Shown here: positions 33,562 to 42,083 of the stretch, piece by piece
Numbering within the stretch: position 1 is the first letter of the stretch
How the letters are laid out: every line of letters starts with the position of its first letter
Assembly (NCBI RefSeq): GCF_036499745.1
Contig: NZ_DASYDG010000012.1
Coordinates: forward strand, 1-64,000
Length of the DNA stretch: 64,000 nucleotides
Source: Pinirhizobacter sp036499745
Lineage (GTDB): Bacteria; Pseudomonadota; Gammaproteobacteria; Xanthomonadales; Rhodanobacteraceae
Direction: 5' to 3'
The notes under the pieces: generated by a model
What the model was told of the DNA's origin: nothing
Databases searched by the model: none
What the model saw: only the letters and a program-made list of their open reading frames with translations
Made by a program: the position numbers and the translations under genes

Positions 33562-33601
33562 CCGATGGCATGAAAGATTGCAGCAACGACTTTTAAGCCG
33601 T
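33562..33601 (+). promoter_or_regulatory. Shared 40-bp element, copy B (candidate AraC/GlxA operator)
   Basis: Begins CCGATGGCAT and ends TTTAAGCCGT, same strand and length as 30866-30905. The conserved parts are the two ends and a CGAC in the middle; the variable block is at positions 22-25. It sits directly upstream of the GlxA-type gene. Confidence 0.6.
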
Positions 33602-33659
33602 CCCGTGGCGGAGCATACAACTATCTCTCGCTGACCACGAAGTATCGTGACCGGTAGCA

Positions 33660-34457
33660 TCATCGTACTGCTTGCTGCGAGGTATTAGCCCCCAAAGCCT
33701 CTTTTGAGCCCACCGTGAAGACGATCGTAGCATCGGTTGCGGGTTTCGGCGGCTCGTTCATCGGCGTTTCGAAATGACCACCCAGACGGTTGCCAGCCGG
33801 ATCTTCCAACGTACCGCGTACGACGATCCGGTACTCACCTGCATTCCACACCTGGTTCGGGGTGAACGTCCAGGTAGCTTCGCCATCCCGTAGCCTGGCG
33901 GTGCCATCCATGATGCGATCGTCAGCTGTCACCACCGCCAGATAGTCGGCCTCGCGGCCGTCGATCGGTTCCTTCAGGGTGACGACAAGGGGTTGTCGCG
34001 ACCCGGGGCGCACGGACGCCACCGTCCATGCCGACGGGGCGGGACCATTCACATCTACCGGATACACATGCCATCGCTTGATGGGTTGTCCGTCGAGCGT
34101 AAGGATCACCTCGTCACCCCGATGCAGGATGGGCCCCCATTGTTCCCGCGCGATAAGGCCGGTCTTGACCCTTCCGGGATTCAACAGGAGTGTCAGTATC
34201 TTTCCGTCGGGTGACCATAGCTCCTGCTGCAGGAACGGCTCCTGCAAAGGCTCTCCGTTGGCGCGCCGAAGCGCGATCCTTGCTAGTACCGGCCCATCGA
34301 CAGGCGCTGCGAACACGATGGATAAACGCAGCAGGTTGGCCGGAACACCGGTAGCGGACGGCTGGACCTGGACGACTTCTGCGTCCGGTTGCCCCGCCTG
34401 TGCAAGCTGATGCATGGCCGCAAGGGCTGCGCCAGCAAGCAGTCGACGCAGCCACAT
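33660..34457 (-). CDS. Secreted Ig-like protein of unknown function, cassette copy 2
   Basis: A 265-residue exported homologue of the protein at 20309. Shared blocks are VPANLLRLSIVFAAPVDGPV, FLQQELWSPDGKILTLLLNP, PLVVTLKEPIDGREADYLAV and VRGTLEDPAGNRLGGHFETP; the C terminus differs. The signal is MWLRRLLAGAALAAMHQLAQ. Its ATG lies 3 nt after the propeller-like gene's stop, so the two are made together. No porin gene follows; instead the GlxA-type gene comes next after 109 nt. Function unknown, but conservation of the pair order in both copies argues for a joint role. Confidence 0.7.
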   Translation of the reverse strand: MWLRRLLAGAALAAMHQLAQAGQPDAEVVQVQPSATGVPANLLRLSIVFAAPVDGPVLARIALRRANGEPLQEPFLQQELWSPDGKILTLLLNPGRVKTGLIAREQWGPILHRGDEVILTLDGQPIKRWHVYPVDVNGPAPSAWTVASVRPGSRQPLVVTLKEPIDGREADYLAVVTADDRIMDGTARLRDGEATWTFTPNQVWNAGEYRIVVRGTLEDPAGNRLGGHFETPMNEPPKPATDATIVFTVGSKEALGANTSQQAVR

Positions 34458-34460
34458 GGC

Positions 34461-35678
34461 CTACTCCGACGCCTTGATGAACTCAGGTAGATCTTCATCC
34501 TTCAGCAGCATGTTGATGTATTGCTGGGCGGGTCCTTTTCCCTTGTAGCTGAAATCGGGGAATGAGTACTCCGAGACATGGTCGGTCAAGCGGAAGCTCA
34601 AGCCCTTGCCCATGGAGACCAGTTGCAGGTCATCGTTCTGGAGGTTCCGGCGAACCACGACGAACGACTTGTCGTCGAGGTTGTCCAGGCGCATCACGCC
34701 GGCAAGAGGGGCTTCGGTCATATCGAGCCCGGTGATCTGCCCGTACGGAACCTGCTTTTCGATGCCGGGGCGGCCATGTGCCGCTTCCAGTTCAGATACG
34801 GGGATGACCTCCCCCACCCGGTTGAAGTTCACAAGCATGATGAAGTCTTTGGACTTCCCATGTTCGGTCTTCGTGAATGAGACCATATCGGCAGGCGTAT
34901 TGCCGTAGCCGAGTTCGGCGACGGTTTGACCACGCACGTGGGCGCCATCCTTCAGGTCTTCCAGCGGGATGAGGACCAGCGGCGTGCACGTGTACGCGGC
35001 AACGAGGTAGGGCTTGCCACCAAGGTCCGCGAAGCTCATCGCCCGGATCGGCGCGCGCGTCTCGAACTGGTCGTGGCCGCCGTGGAAGATCTCCAGTGAA
35101 GTGATCGACTGCTTGGCATCGAAGGGGTAACGAACCCGACGCAGGGTGGAGGAGAAGTCCTGGTTGGAAAGTCCCGCAACAAAGAGCTCGCCGTCGCGCC
35201 ACTTCATGTCCGTGACGGTAAAACTGCGCTCGGCCGTCTGCTTCCAGAATTTCTCGTTCGTCGTGGGAGCGTCGCGAAGCACCACCGAGTTCGAATGCGC
35301 TGCCTTCAGATCCACCCGATGCGCCTTCTTGTCGCTGGTGACGAGGAACAGCGCCGGCGTTTTCCCTGGGCCGTAGCTGACCGCGACATAGACCTGTGCG
35401 GTTCCGGGACGAACCACCATGTCCTCGACGTTAACCCTGGCACCGCCGACCTGCTGCGACAGCAGCGTTTCCAGGTCCAGCACGTTGAATGTCGCGCCCG
35501 TAGGTTGGTGCGGCGCTGGCGGCAGCTCGATCGCGTGGACTTCCGCGGCTTTCCAGTCGGCGATGAAGAGAATGTTGTCGGGCCCGGCGGCGAGGCGAGA
35601 GATTGACTTGACGTCCGCCGCGAACACGTTGGCGGATACCCCCAGCAGACACGCCGTGGCAAGGAGTGAGAGGCGCAT
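34461..35678 (-). CDS. Secreted propeller-like protein of unknown function, cassette copy 2
   Basis: A 405-residue homologue of the protein at 21075, alignable end to end by eye with well over half of the positions the same. It opens with a signal peptide (MRLSLLATACLLGVSANVFA) and ADVKSISRLAAGPDNILFIA. Blocks shared without change include RSFTVTDMKW, GELFVAGLSNQ, ETRAPIRAMSF, AAYTCTPLV and IPLEDLKDGAHV. The 3' part is the source or sister of the scrap at 24400. No catalytic motif is recognised. It is divergent from the permease gene at 35870 with about 190 nt between; a shared promoter region is possible. Confidence 0.72.
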   Translation of the reverse strand: MRLSLLATACLLGVSANVFAADVKSISRLAAGPDNILFIADWKAAEVHAIELPPAPHQPTGATFNVLDLETLLSQQVGGARVNVEDMVVRPGTAQVYVAVSYGPGKTPALFLVTSDKKAHRVDLKAAHSNSVVLRDAPTTNEKFWKQTAERSFTVTDMKWRDGELFVAGLSNQDFSSTLRRVRYPFDAKQSITSLEIFHGGHDQFETRAPIRAMSFADLGGKPYLVAAYTCTPLVLIPLEDLKDGAHVRGQTVAELGYGNTPADMVSFTKTEHGKSKDFIMLVNFNRVGEVIPVSELEAAHGRPGIEKQVPYGQITGLDMTEAPLAGVMRLDNLDDKSFVVVRRNLQNDDLQLVSMGKGLSFRLTDHVSEYSFPDFSYKGKGPAQQYINMLLKDEDLPEFIKASE

Positions 35679-35869
35679 AAGTATCCTTTGTTGCTTCAGT
35701 GGAATGGAGGTCCAGGCAACCCGAAATGGCAGCCCCGCCCTTGTCTACGAAGACTAGGCGCGGCCACCCTGCCCCGGTAGGCCCCCGCATCGAAACGCGG
35801 TGGTGAGCGTTTGGCACCAATGAAGAAAAAAGGACGAGCTCGACGATCGACCGGGTGTAGGATCCCGGG

Positions 35870-37063
35870 ATGGATATTCTCGGTGCCATCGAGCGTGCGT
35901 TGTGGCTGTCCTTCACCATGTTCTGGCAGATTTTCTGGGGTTTGAGCCTGGGCTTCGCGCTCTCCGCGGTGATTGAAGTCATGGTCCCCAAGGACACCAT
36001 GGCAAGGCTGTTGCCTGATCATGGAGCGAAGTCGATTGCGACGGCGGGTATCTTTGGAGCAGCAACGTCGTCGTGCTCGTATGCAGCCGTGGCAATGGCG
36101 CGATCGATCATTCGCAAAGGCGGGAACTTCACCGCGGCAATGGCGTTCCAGTTCGCCGCGACCAATCTGGTACTGGAACTGGGCATATTGCTGTGGGTAC
36201 TGATGGCCTGGCAGTTCGCGGCCGCGGAATTTATCGGCGGAACGATCATGCTTGTCCTGCTGGGGATCGGATATGCGCTGTTGCTTCCGAAAAAGCTGGA
36301 GCGAGTGGCAGTCGAGCACGCCAAAGGTAACGCGCGGGGTGCCATGGAAGGCCACGCGGCCATGGCGATGGACAAGCACGCCGGCGGGTGGCGCGAGCGC
36401 CTGCTATCACGCGAAGGATGGATCGCCATCAGCCATTTCTATGTGATGAACTGGACCATGGTGTGGAAGGACGTACTTGTAGGTTTATTAGTCGCCGGCG
36501 CACTCGGCGCATGGGTGCCGGACAGTTTCTGGCAGGGATTCTTCCTGCATGGCCATGGCGCCTGGACGGTTGCGATCTGGGGCGCATTGATCGGGCCTTT
36601 GATCGCACTGGCGGCATTCACCTGTTCAGTCGGTAATGTGCCGTTGGCGGTACTGCTTTGGAGTGGCGGCATCAGTTTCGGCGGCGTGGTCGCCTTCATC
36701 TTCGGCGATCTGATTATTCCCCCGATTCTTAATATTTACCGCAAGTACTACGGAGGGAAAGCCACGCTCTTTCTGTTCATTACCTTCTATTTTGTGATGG
36801 TGCTTGCGGCATTGGCAGTCGAAGGCATCTTCACCCTGCTTCATGCAGTACCGACCCAACGCATCGGTGCCGTATCGATGGCAACCATCAGCTTTAATTA
36901 CACCACCGTGTTGAATATGGTATTTGGTCTCGCCGCAGCCGCTCTCATCATGGTCTTTTTCAGAAGTGATGGAATCGAGATGCTGCGTATGATGAAAGAT
37001 GACGGTCACGGAAACGCTGACGATCATGCCGATACAGGCCACGAGCATAACCACAGGCATTGA
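35870..37063 (+). CDS. YraQ/ArsP-type permease with His-rich C-terminal tail
   Basis: A 397-residue membrane protein with about ten hydrophobic segments. Two internal Cys motifs mark the family: FGAATSSCSYAAVAMARSII near residue 65 and AFTCSVGNVPLAVLLWSGGI near 250, a repeat that suggests an inverted-topology duplication. Family members move organoarsenicals (ArsP) or unknown substrates. The loop after segment four is His/Met-rich (AMEGHAAMAMDKHAGG), and the C terminus ends HADTGHEHNHRH, a probable metal-binding tail. Transport of a metal or metalloid is therefore likely, but the substrate is not proven. It stands alone between the cassette and the aldehyde oxidase genes. Confidence 0.82.
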   Translation: MDILGAIERALWLSFTMFWQIFWGLSLGFALSAVIEVMVPKDTMARLLPDHGAKSIATAGIFGAATSSCSYAAVAMARSIIRKGGNFTAAMAFQFAATNLVLELGILLWVLMAWQFAAAEFIGGTIMLVLLGIGYALLLPKKLERVAVEHAKGNARGAMEGHAAMAMDKHAGGWRERLLSREGWIAISHFYVMNWTMVWKDVLVGLLVAGALGAWVPDSFWQGFFLHGHGAWTVAIWGALIGPLIALAAFTCSVGNVPLAVLLWSGGISFGGVVAFIFGDLIIPPILNIYRKYYGGKATLFLFITFYFVMVLAALAVEGIFTLLHAVPTQRIGAVSMATISFNYTTVLNMVFGLAAAALIMVFFRSDGIEMLRMMKDDGHGNADDHADTGHEHNHRH

Positions 37064-37277
37064 CGTCAAAATGCCCACGGATACTTTGCGATTGGGAGTA
37101 TCCCATGCGCCAGGCGGTTGCCTTGGCGCAGCGACGGCCCAGGCGTGAAACACAGACACCGGCACCAGTCACCCAAACTTGACTCTCCCGCGCGTATGCT
37201 GATTGCATCGCCCGGGCTCTCGATCCGGTCTGTTTGCTTCGCACGCCAACGACATCAAGCCCGCCCTGGAGCCAGCC

Positions 37278-37934
37278 ATGTCCGAAAAGAAGCCTGGAGA
37301 CCTTCCAGCCTCGCCGCCGGGGGATAGCGCCGACGTCAGGATACAGATCGGTCGACGGAATTTCCTCCAGATCGTGGGCATGACTGGCGCAGCTTCCGGG
37401 TTGGGATTGCCGATTGCCGCCCAGGCGGCCGCTATCGCCGCGGTGTCGCATTCTGCAGCGGAAGTCGATGATCATCTGGTGTCGGTGCGATTAACCGTTA
37501 ACGGTAAGGTACAAGTGCTGAAGGTCGATTCGCGTACCGCGCTTCTGGATGCGCTGCGTGACCATCTCCAGCTCACCGGCACCAAAAAAGGTTGCGACCA
37601 CGGCCAGTGCGGGGCCTGTACCGTGCATGTGAATGGCAGGCGGGTGAATTCCTGCCTGAGCCTTGCGGCGATGCATGACGGCGACGATGTCACCACGCTC
37701 GAGGGCCTGGGCCAGCCGGGCAACCTGCATCCGATGCAGCAGGCTTTCCTGGAGCACGACGGTTACCAGTGCGGCTACTGCACGTCTGGCCAGATCATGT
37801 CGGCGGTTGCCCTGATGAAAGAGCCGTGCGGACCGGCCAATGCCGATGTCAAGGAAGCGATGAGCGGCAACATCTGCCGCTGTGGTGCCTATACCAACAT
37901 CGTTGCTGCCATCCAGCAGGTTCGCAAAGCCTAA
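37278..37934 (+). CDS. paoA: Periplasmic aldehyde oxidoreductase, [2Fe-2S] subunit (PaoA-like)
   Basis: A 218-residue iron-sulfur subunit. The twin-arginine signal is IQIGRRNFLQIVGMTGAASG at about residues 22-41. The plant-type cluster motif is GCDHGQCGACTVHVNGRRVN with a fourth Cys in SCLSL; the second cluster uses YQCGYCTSGQ and GNICRCGAYTN. With the next two genes it forms a molybdenum hydroxylase of the xanthine oxidase family that oxidises aromatic and aliphatic aldehydes in the periplasm. The complex is folded in the cytoplasm and exported by this one Tat signal. ATG 37278 precedes SEKKPGD; a longer frame to 37203 lacks support. Confidence 0.93.
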   Translation: MSEKKPGDLPASPPGDSADVRIQIGRRNFLQIVGMTGAASGLGLPIAAQAAAIAAVSHSAAEVDDHLVSVRLTVNGKVQVLKVDSRTALLDALRDHLQLTGTKKGCDHGQCGACTVHVNGRRVNSCLSLAAMHDGDDVTTLEGLGQPGNLHPMQQAFLEHDGYQCGYCTSGQIMSAVALMKEPCGPANADVKEAMSGNICRCGAYTNIVAAIQQVRKA

Positions 37935-37944
37935 AGGAACGAAG

Positions 37945-38943
37945 ATGGAACCGTTTACCTTTTCCCGCGTCACCGATGCCGGCAAGGCCATCAGTACCGC
38001 GGCGAAGTCGTCAACCGCCCAACAGGGCGCCGAGGTGCGTTTTGTCGCCGGCGGCACCACCCTGATCGACCTGATGAAACTCAACGTCGAACGGCCGACG
38101 CATGTGATCGACATCAACCACCTGCCGCTGGCCGATGTCGAACGCACGCCCGAAGGTGGCCTTAAGATCGGCGCCCTGGTGCGCAATGCCGACTTCGCCC
38201 ACCATCCCCTGGTGCAGCGTGATTACGCCGTGCTTTCACAGGCGTTGTTGTCCGGCGCCTCCGGGCAGTTGCGCAACATGGCCACCACCGGCGGCAATCT
38301 GCTTCAGCGCACGCGCTGCATGTATTTCCGCGATACCAACATGCCCTGCAACAAGCGTGAGCCCGGCAGCGGATGTTCGGCCATCGAGGGATTGAATCGA
38401 ACGCTGGCCATCCTGGGCACGAGCGCGAAGTGCATCGCCACCAATCCCTCGGACATGAATGTCGCGCTGACCGTGCTTGAGGCGACTGTGGTTATCCGTG
38501 GCACCGGCGGCGAGCGACGCGTACCGGTCGGCGAATTCTTCCTTCTTCCAGGCGACACGCCCCAACGTGAAACGGTGATGATGCCTGGCGACCTGATCAC
38601 GCACGTCATCCTGCCACCGCCGCATAAAGGTGCGCGGTCGCATTACCTGAAGCTTCGTGATCGCGCGTCCTATGAGTTCGCCCTGGCGTCGGCGGCAGTG
38701 GTGATCGCCGTGGACAATGGCTCGATCACCCATGCCCGCGTGGCCCTGGGAGGCGTGGGCACGAAACCCTGGCGGTCGCCCGAAGCTGAGCAGGCGCTGC
38801 AGGGCCAGGCGGCGAACGAACACACCTTCGCTGCCGCAGCCCAGGCCGCCCTGCGCCAGGCGAAGCCGCAGAGCGAGAACGGGTTCAAGATCGAACTGGC
38901 CAGGCGCTGCGTCGCCCATGCGTTATCCACCGTAACTGCATAA
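37945..38943 (+). CDS. paoB: Periplasmic aldehyde oxidoreductase, FAD subunit (PaoB-like)
   Basis: A 332-residue FAD subunit. FAD-binding blocks are VRFVAGGTTLIDLMKLNVER and GASGQLRNMATTGGNLLQRT. A cysteine-rich insert, RCMYFRDTNMPCNKREPGSG followed by CSAIEG, corresponds to the extra [4Fe-4S] cluster that sets PaoB apart from ordinary xanthine dehydrogenase subunits. The C-terminal CO-dehydrogenase flavoprotein domain follows. It starts 10 nt after paoA with AAAGGAACGAAG as ribosome site, and paoC follows 22 nt later. Confidence 0.93.
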   Translation: MEPFTFSRVTDAGKAISTAAKSSTAQQGAEVRFVAGGTTLIDLMKLNVERPTHVIDINHLPLADVERTPEGGLKIGALVRNADFAHHPLVQRDYAVLSQALLSGASGQLRNMATTGGNLLQRTRCMYFRDTNMPCNKREPGSGCSAIEGLNRTLAILGTSAKCIATNPSDMNVALTVLEATVVIRGTGGERRVPVGEFFLLPGDTPQRETVMMPGDLITHVILPPPHKGARSHYLKLRDRASYEFALASAAVVIAVDNGSITHARVALGGVGTKPWRSPEAEQALQGQAANEHTFAAAAQAALRQAKPQSENGFKIELARRCVAHALSTVTA

Positions 38944-38965
38944 AAGCGACATCGAGGAGCCTTTC

Positions 38966-41203
38966 ATGTCCGAAGCAGCTTCCAGCGTCACTCCCCTGCC
39001 CGTCGTCGGACAGCAGTTCGCGCGCGTGGATGGGCCACTGAAGGTCAGCGGAGCCGCGCGTTACAGTTCCGACCACAGCTTTGCCGGCATGCTCTATGCG
39101 GTCCCGGTGGGCGCGACGATCGGCAACGGGCACATCGACGCCATCGATACCCGGACCGCTGCAGCCATGCCAGGCGTGCGCAAGATCTACACGCGGGAAA
39201 ACATCGGCACGTTCTACCGCGTGCCCAAATCCGCCAAGGTGATCATTGACGAGCGCCGGCCACCGCTTGAGGACGACGTGATCCGCTACTACGGACAGTA
39301 CGTCGCCCTGGTCGTCGCCGACACCTTCGAGCAGGCTACCGCGGCGGCGGACAAGGTGAAGGTCAGCTACAAAGGCCAGCAGACGCCGAACGTCGCGGTG
39401 AAGCTGTCGGCTGACGAAAAACCAAAGGTCGATACCGAACGCGGCAATCCCGCTGATGTATTCGCCTCGGCGGCTGTCAAGGTCGATCAGACCTACTCCA
39501 CCCCCACCGAAACACATAACCCGATCGAGCTGCACGCCAGTGTGGCCACCTGGGACGGCACGCGCTTCACGCTGTATGAAACCACCCAGGCCATCGTCAA
39601 CTTCCGGGGGGTGATGGCGCAGATGCTTGGTGTCCCGACCGAAAACGTCCGTGTGGTCACTGAATTCCTGGGGTCGGGCTTCGGCGGCAAACTATGGCCA
39701 TGGACGCAGGCGATGCTGGCAGCCGCTGCCGCGCGGGACCTGAACAAACCGGTCAAGCTCGTGGTGTCGCGGCAGATGATGTTCCATAACGTGGGACATC
39801 GCCCGCAGACGCAGCAGCGCTTGAGGCTTGGCGCAACGAAGGACGGCAAGCTGGTATCGCTGCAGCACGACTACATCTATCACCGCGCCCTGGAAGCTGA
39901 TTATTCCGAGGACTGCGGCGAAGCCACCGGTTTCCTCTACAGCACGCCGAACCTGCGCGTCACCGCCGGTTTCGCTGAGCGCCATGTCGGCCCGGCTACC
40001 TCGATGCGTGGCCCGGGGGCGGTTCCCGGGTTATACGCGCTCGAATCGGCCATGGACGAACTGGCAATCGCCCTGGAGGTCGACCCGGTCGAGCTTCGCC
40101 TGAAGAATGAACCGGCCATCGACGAGGCGGAGAACGTGCCGTTCTCCTCGCGCCATCTCAAGGAATGTCTCACCACGGGCGCCGATAAATTCGGCTGGGC
40201 CAAACGGGATCCCCGCATCGGTTCGATGCGTAACGGCGACCTGGTGCTGGGCTGGGGCGTGGCGGCATGTTCGTGGATCGCCGAGCGCTTTCCTGCCGCC
40301 GCCAGCGTCACCTTCAACGCCGATGGCAGCGTGCGCGTGGCCAGTGGAACGCAGGACATCGGAACCGGTACCTATACCGTGCTCGGCCAAATGGTGGCGG
40401 AACTCGCGGGTGTTGAGCTTTCAAAAGTGAAGGTCGTGATAGGCGACACCAATCTTCCCCCCGGGCCCATCTCCGGCGGTTCGATGGCTACTGCCTCACT
40501 GGTACCGGCAGTAGCACAAGCCACCCGTGATGCGATCGGAAAACTTCTCGCTGCCGCCAGTGAAGGTGACTCCCACTTCGGCCACGCAGCGGCCGACCAG
40601 CTTGCTTTCGCCCACGGACGCGTGCATCGCAAGAAGGATTCGCCCGATAGCGGACGCCGCTTCGACGAGGTGCTCACCGCAGCACGGATGGGTCACGTGG
40701 AAGGCCAGGGCAAGTCCGAAGGCACCTTCGGCAAGGAGGGCAAGAAGGAGTACTCATCGCACTCGTTCGGAGCGCATTTCGTCGAGGTGACCTGGCAACC
40801 GAAGATCGCCCGGCTGCGCGTCAGCCGCGTGCTGACAGTGATCGACGCCGGCCGGATCATCAATCCCCTCACCGGCCGCAACCAGATCGAAGGTGCGGTG
40901 GTGATGGGTGTGGGCATGGCGCTGTTTGAAGAGACGCACTACGACAAGCGCAACGGCATGGCGGCGAACAGCAACCTGGCCGACTACATCATGGCCACCC
41001 ACGCCGATTCCCCGGACATGGATGTGGTGTTCCTCGACTACCCGGACCTGAAGCTCAATGAGATGGGTGCGCGCGGCATCGGCGAAATCGGGCTGGCAGG
41101 TATTGCGGCGGCGATCACCAACGCGGTGCATCATGCCACTGGTATCCGCGTGAGCGACCTGCCCATCCATATCGAGGATCTGCTCGCTTCGAAGGTTGCC
41201 TGA
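38966..41203 (+). CDS. paoC: Periplasmic aldehyde oxidoreductase, molybdopterin subunit (PaoC-like)
   Basis: A 745-residue molybdenum-cofactor subunit. It begins with the substrate domain (GQQFARVDGPLKVSGAARYS), then molybdopterin-binding stretches GSGFGGKLWPWTQAMLAAAA, GPGAVPGLYALESAMDEL and QDIGTGTYTVLGQM. The catalytic Glu sits in GARGIGEIGLAGIAAAITNA near the C terminus, as in PaoC. It lacks its own signal, as expected for a hitchhiker on the PaoA Tat signal. PaoD, the XdhC-like chaperone that inserts the cofactor, is usually the fourth gene but is absent from the window; an RpiR gene on the other strand begins just after. Confidence 0.93.
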   Translation: MSEAASSVTPLPVVGQQFARVDGPLKVSGAARYSSDHSFAGMLYAVPVGATIGNGHIDAIDTRTAAAMPGVRKIYTRENIGTFYRVPKSAKVIIDERRPPLEDDVIRYYGQYVALVVADTFEQATAAADKVKVSYKGQQTPNVAVKLSADEKPKVDTERGNPADVFASAAVKVDQTYSTPTETHNPIELHASVATWDGTRFTLYETTQAIVNFRGVMAQMLGVPTENVRVVTEFLGSGFGGKLWPWTQAMLAAAAARDLNKPVKLVVSRQMMFHNVGHRPQTQQRLRLGATKDGKLVSLQHDYIYHRALEADYSEDCGEATGFLYSTPNLRVTAGFAERHVGPATSMRGPGAVPGLYALESAMDELAIALEVDPVELRLKNEPAIDEAENVPFSSRHLKECLTTGADKFGWAKRDPRIGSMRNGDLVLGWGVAACSWIAERFPAAASVTFNADGSVRVASGTQDIGTGTYTVLGQMVAELAGVELSKVKVVIGDTNLPPGPISGGSMATASLVPAVAQATRDAIGKLLAAASEGDSHFGHAAADQLAFAHGRVHRKKDSPDSGRRFDEVLTAARMGHVEGQGKSEGTFGKEGKKEYSSHSFGAHFVEVTWQPKIARLRVSRVLTVIDAGRIINPLTGRNQIEGAVVMGVGMALFEETHYDKRNGMAANSNLADYIMATHADSPDMDVVFLDYPDLKLNEMGARGIGEIGLAGIAAAITNAVHHATGIRVSDLPIHIEDLLASKVA

Positions 41204-41209
41204 ACCGGG

Positions 41210-42073
41210 TTATTTATCCCGGGGCTTACGTGCCTTGATGTGCGGCGGGCCCACATATCCGACCAGCTCCTGTCGAAGCTCATTGATCTGGCTAAGCCGC
41301 TCCATCACGGCAGCATTCGCCTTGCTTACATCGGCAACGATCAGGCTGAAAAGGCTCGAGACGGCGCTATAGCTGTGCCATACCTCGCTGGCCTGGACCA
41401 TCAGCACGTGCGGCGTGAGCTCGCGAGCCCAGTAACAGTCGGTGTCGGTAATGAGCACCATGGGAATGTTCCGCTCGGCCACCTTTTCGGCAATGGCGCG
41501 AAACTGCTTGAAGTAACGCCGCATGTCGACCAGGACGACACAACTCTTCCGCGTCGAATCCAGCAACAAATCGACATAGGCGGCGTCCGTGCCATCACTG
41601 AATGCCACGCGGGGACGAACCTGCTGCAGGAGTTTGGCCAGGCCAAGACCCAGGAAGGTACTGTGCTGGAAGCTGGCCACGGATACCTGGTCGGCTGATG
41701 CCAGCAACTTGATGATGCTCTTCCATTCCTTGCTGCGCGCCAGTTCGTGCACCCCGGCGAGCGCCCGCGTTTCCCCCAGCAGATGGGCACTGATGTCGTC
41801 GGCGTCCTTGGAGTGTTCCGGCGGCTTGTAGAAATGGCGCCATGTGCTGTCGCCGCGGAACTCTTCCTTGAGCTCGCCGATCCCCTCGTAGCCCAGGCTG
41901 CGCACGAAGCGGCTCACCGTCATTGGGCTCACGCCCACCCGCTTGCTGATCGAAGCGGCGGTCTCGAAAGGCAGGTCGCGGATGTTATGCAGAAGGAACG
42001 TGGCGAGCTTCCGCTCCGAGGCGGTGAAGCCTTCCCAGTGTTCCTTGACCTTCTGTTTGAGATCCTGGGTCAT
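41210..42073 (-). CDS. RpiR-family regulator (HTH plus SIS domain)
   Basis: A 287-residue regulator. The N-terminal HTH reads FTASERKLATFLLHNIRDLP then AASISKRVGVSPMTVSRFVR. The SIS domain (about residues 110-250) has VSVASFQHSTFLGLGLAKLL and VLVDMRRYFKQFRAIAEKVA and would bind a phosphosugar or related ligand, although this member has lost some of the usual Ser/Thr ligands. It is the last gene of a four-gene minus-strand operon with a POT transporter, a dipeptide epimerase and a TonB receptor. RpiR proteins such as MurR control cell-wall sugar use, in line with that context. ATG 42073 lies 10 nt after the POT stop. Confidence 0.88.
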   Translation of the reverse strand: MTQDLKQKVKEHWEGFTASERKLATFLLHNIRDLPFETAASISKRVGVSPMTVSRFVRSLGYEGIGELKEEFRGDSTWRHFYKPPEHSKDADDISAHLLGETRALAGVHELARSKEWKSIIKLLASADQVSVASFQHSTFLGLGLAKLLQQVRPRVAFSDGTDAAYVDLLLDSTRKSCVVLVDMRRYFKQFRAIAEKVAERNIPMVLITDTDCYWARELTPHVLMVQASEVWHSYSAVSSLFSLIVADVSKANAAVMERLSQINELRQELVGYVGPPHIKARKPRDK

Positions 42074-42083
42074 GGATGCAGGC

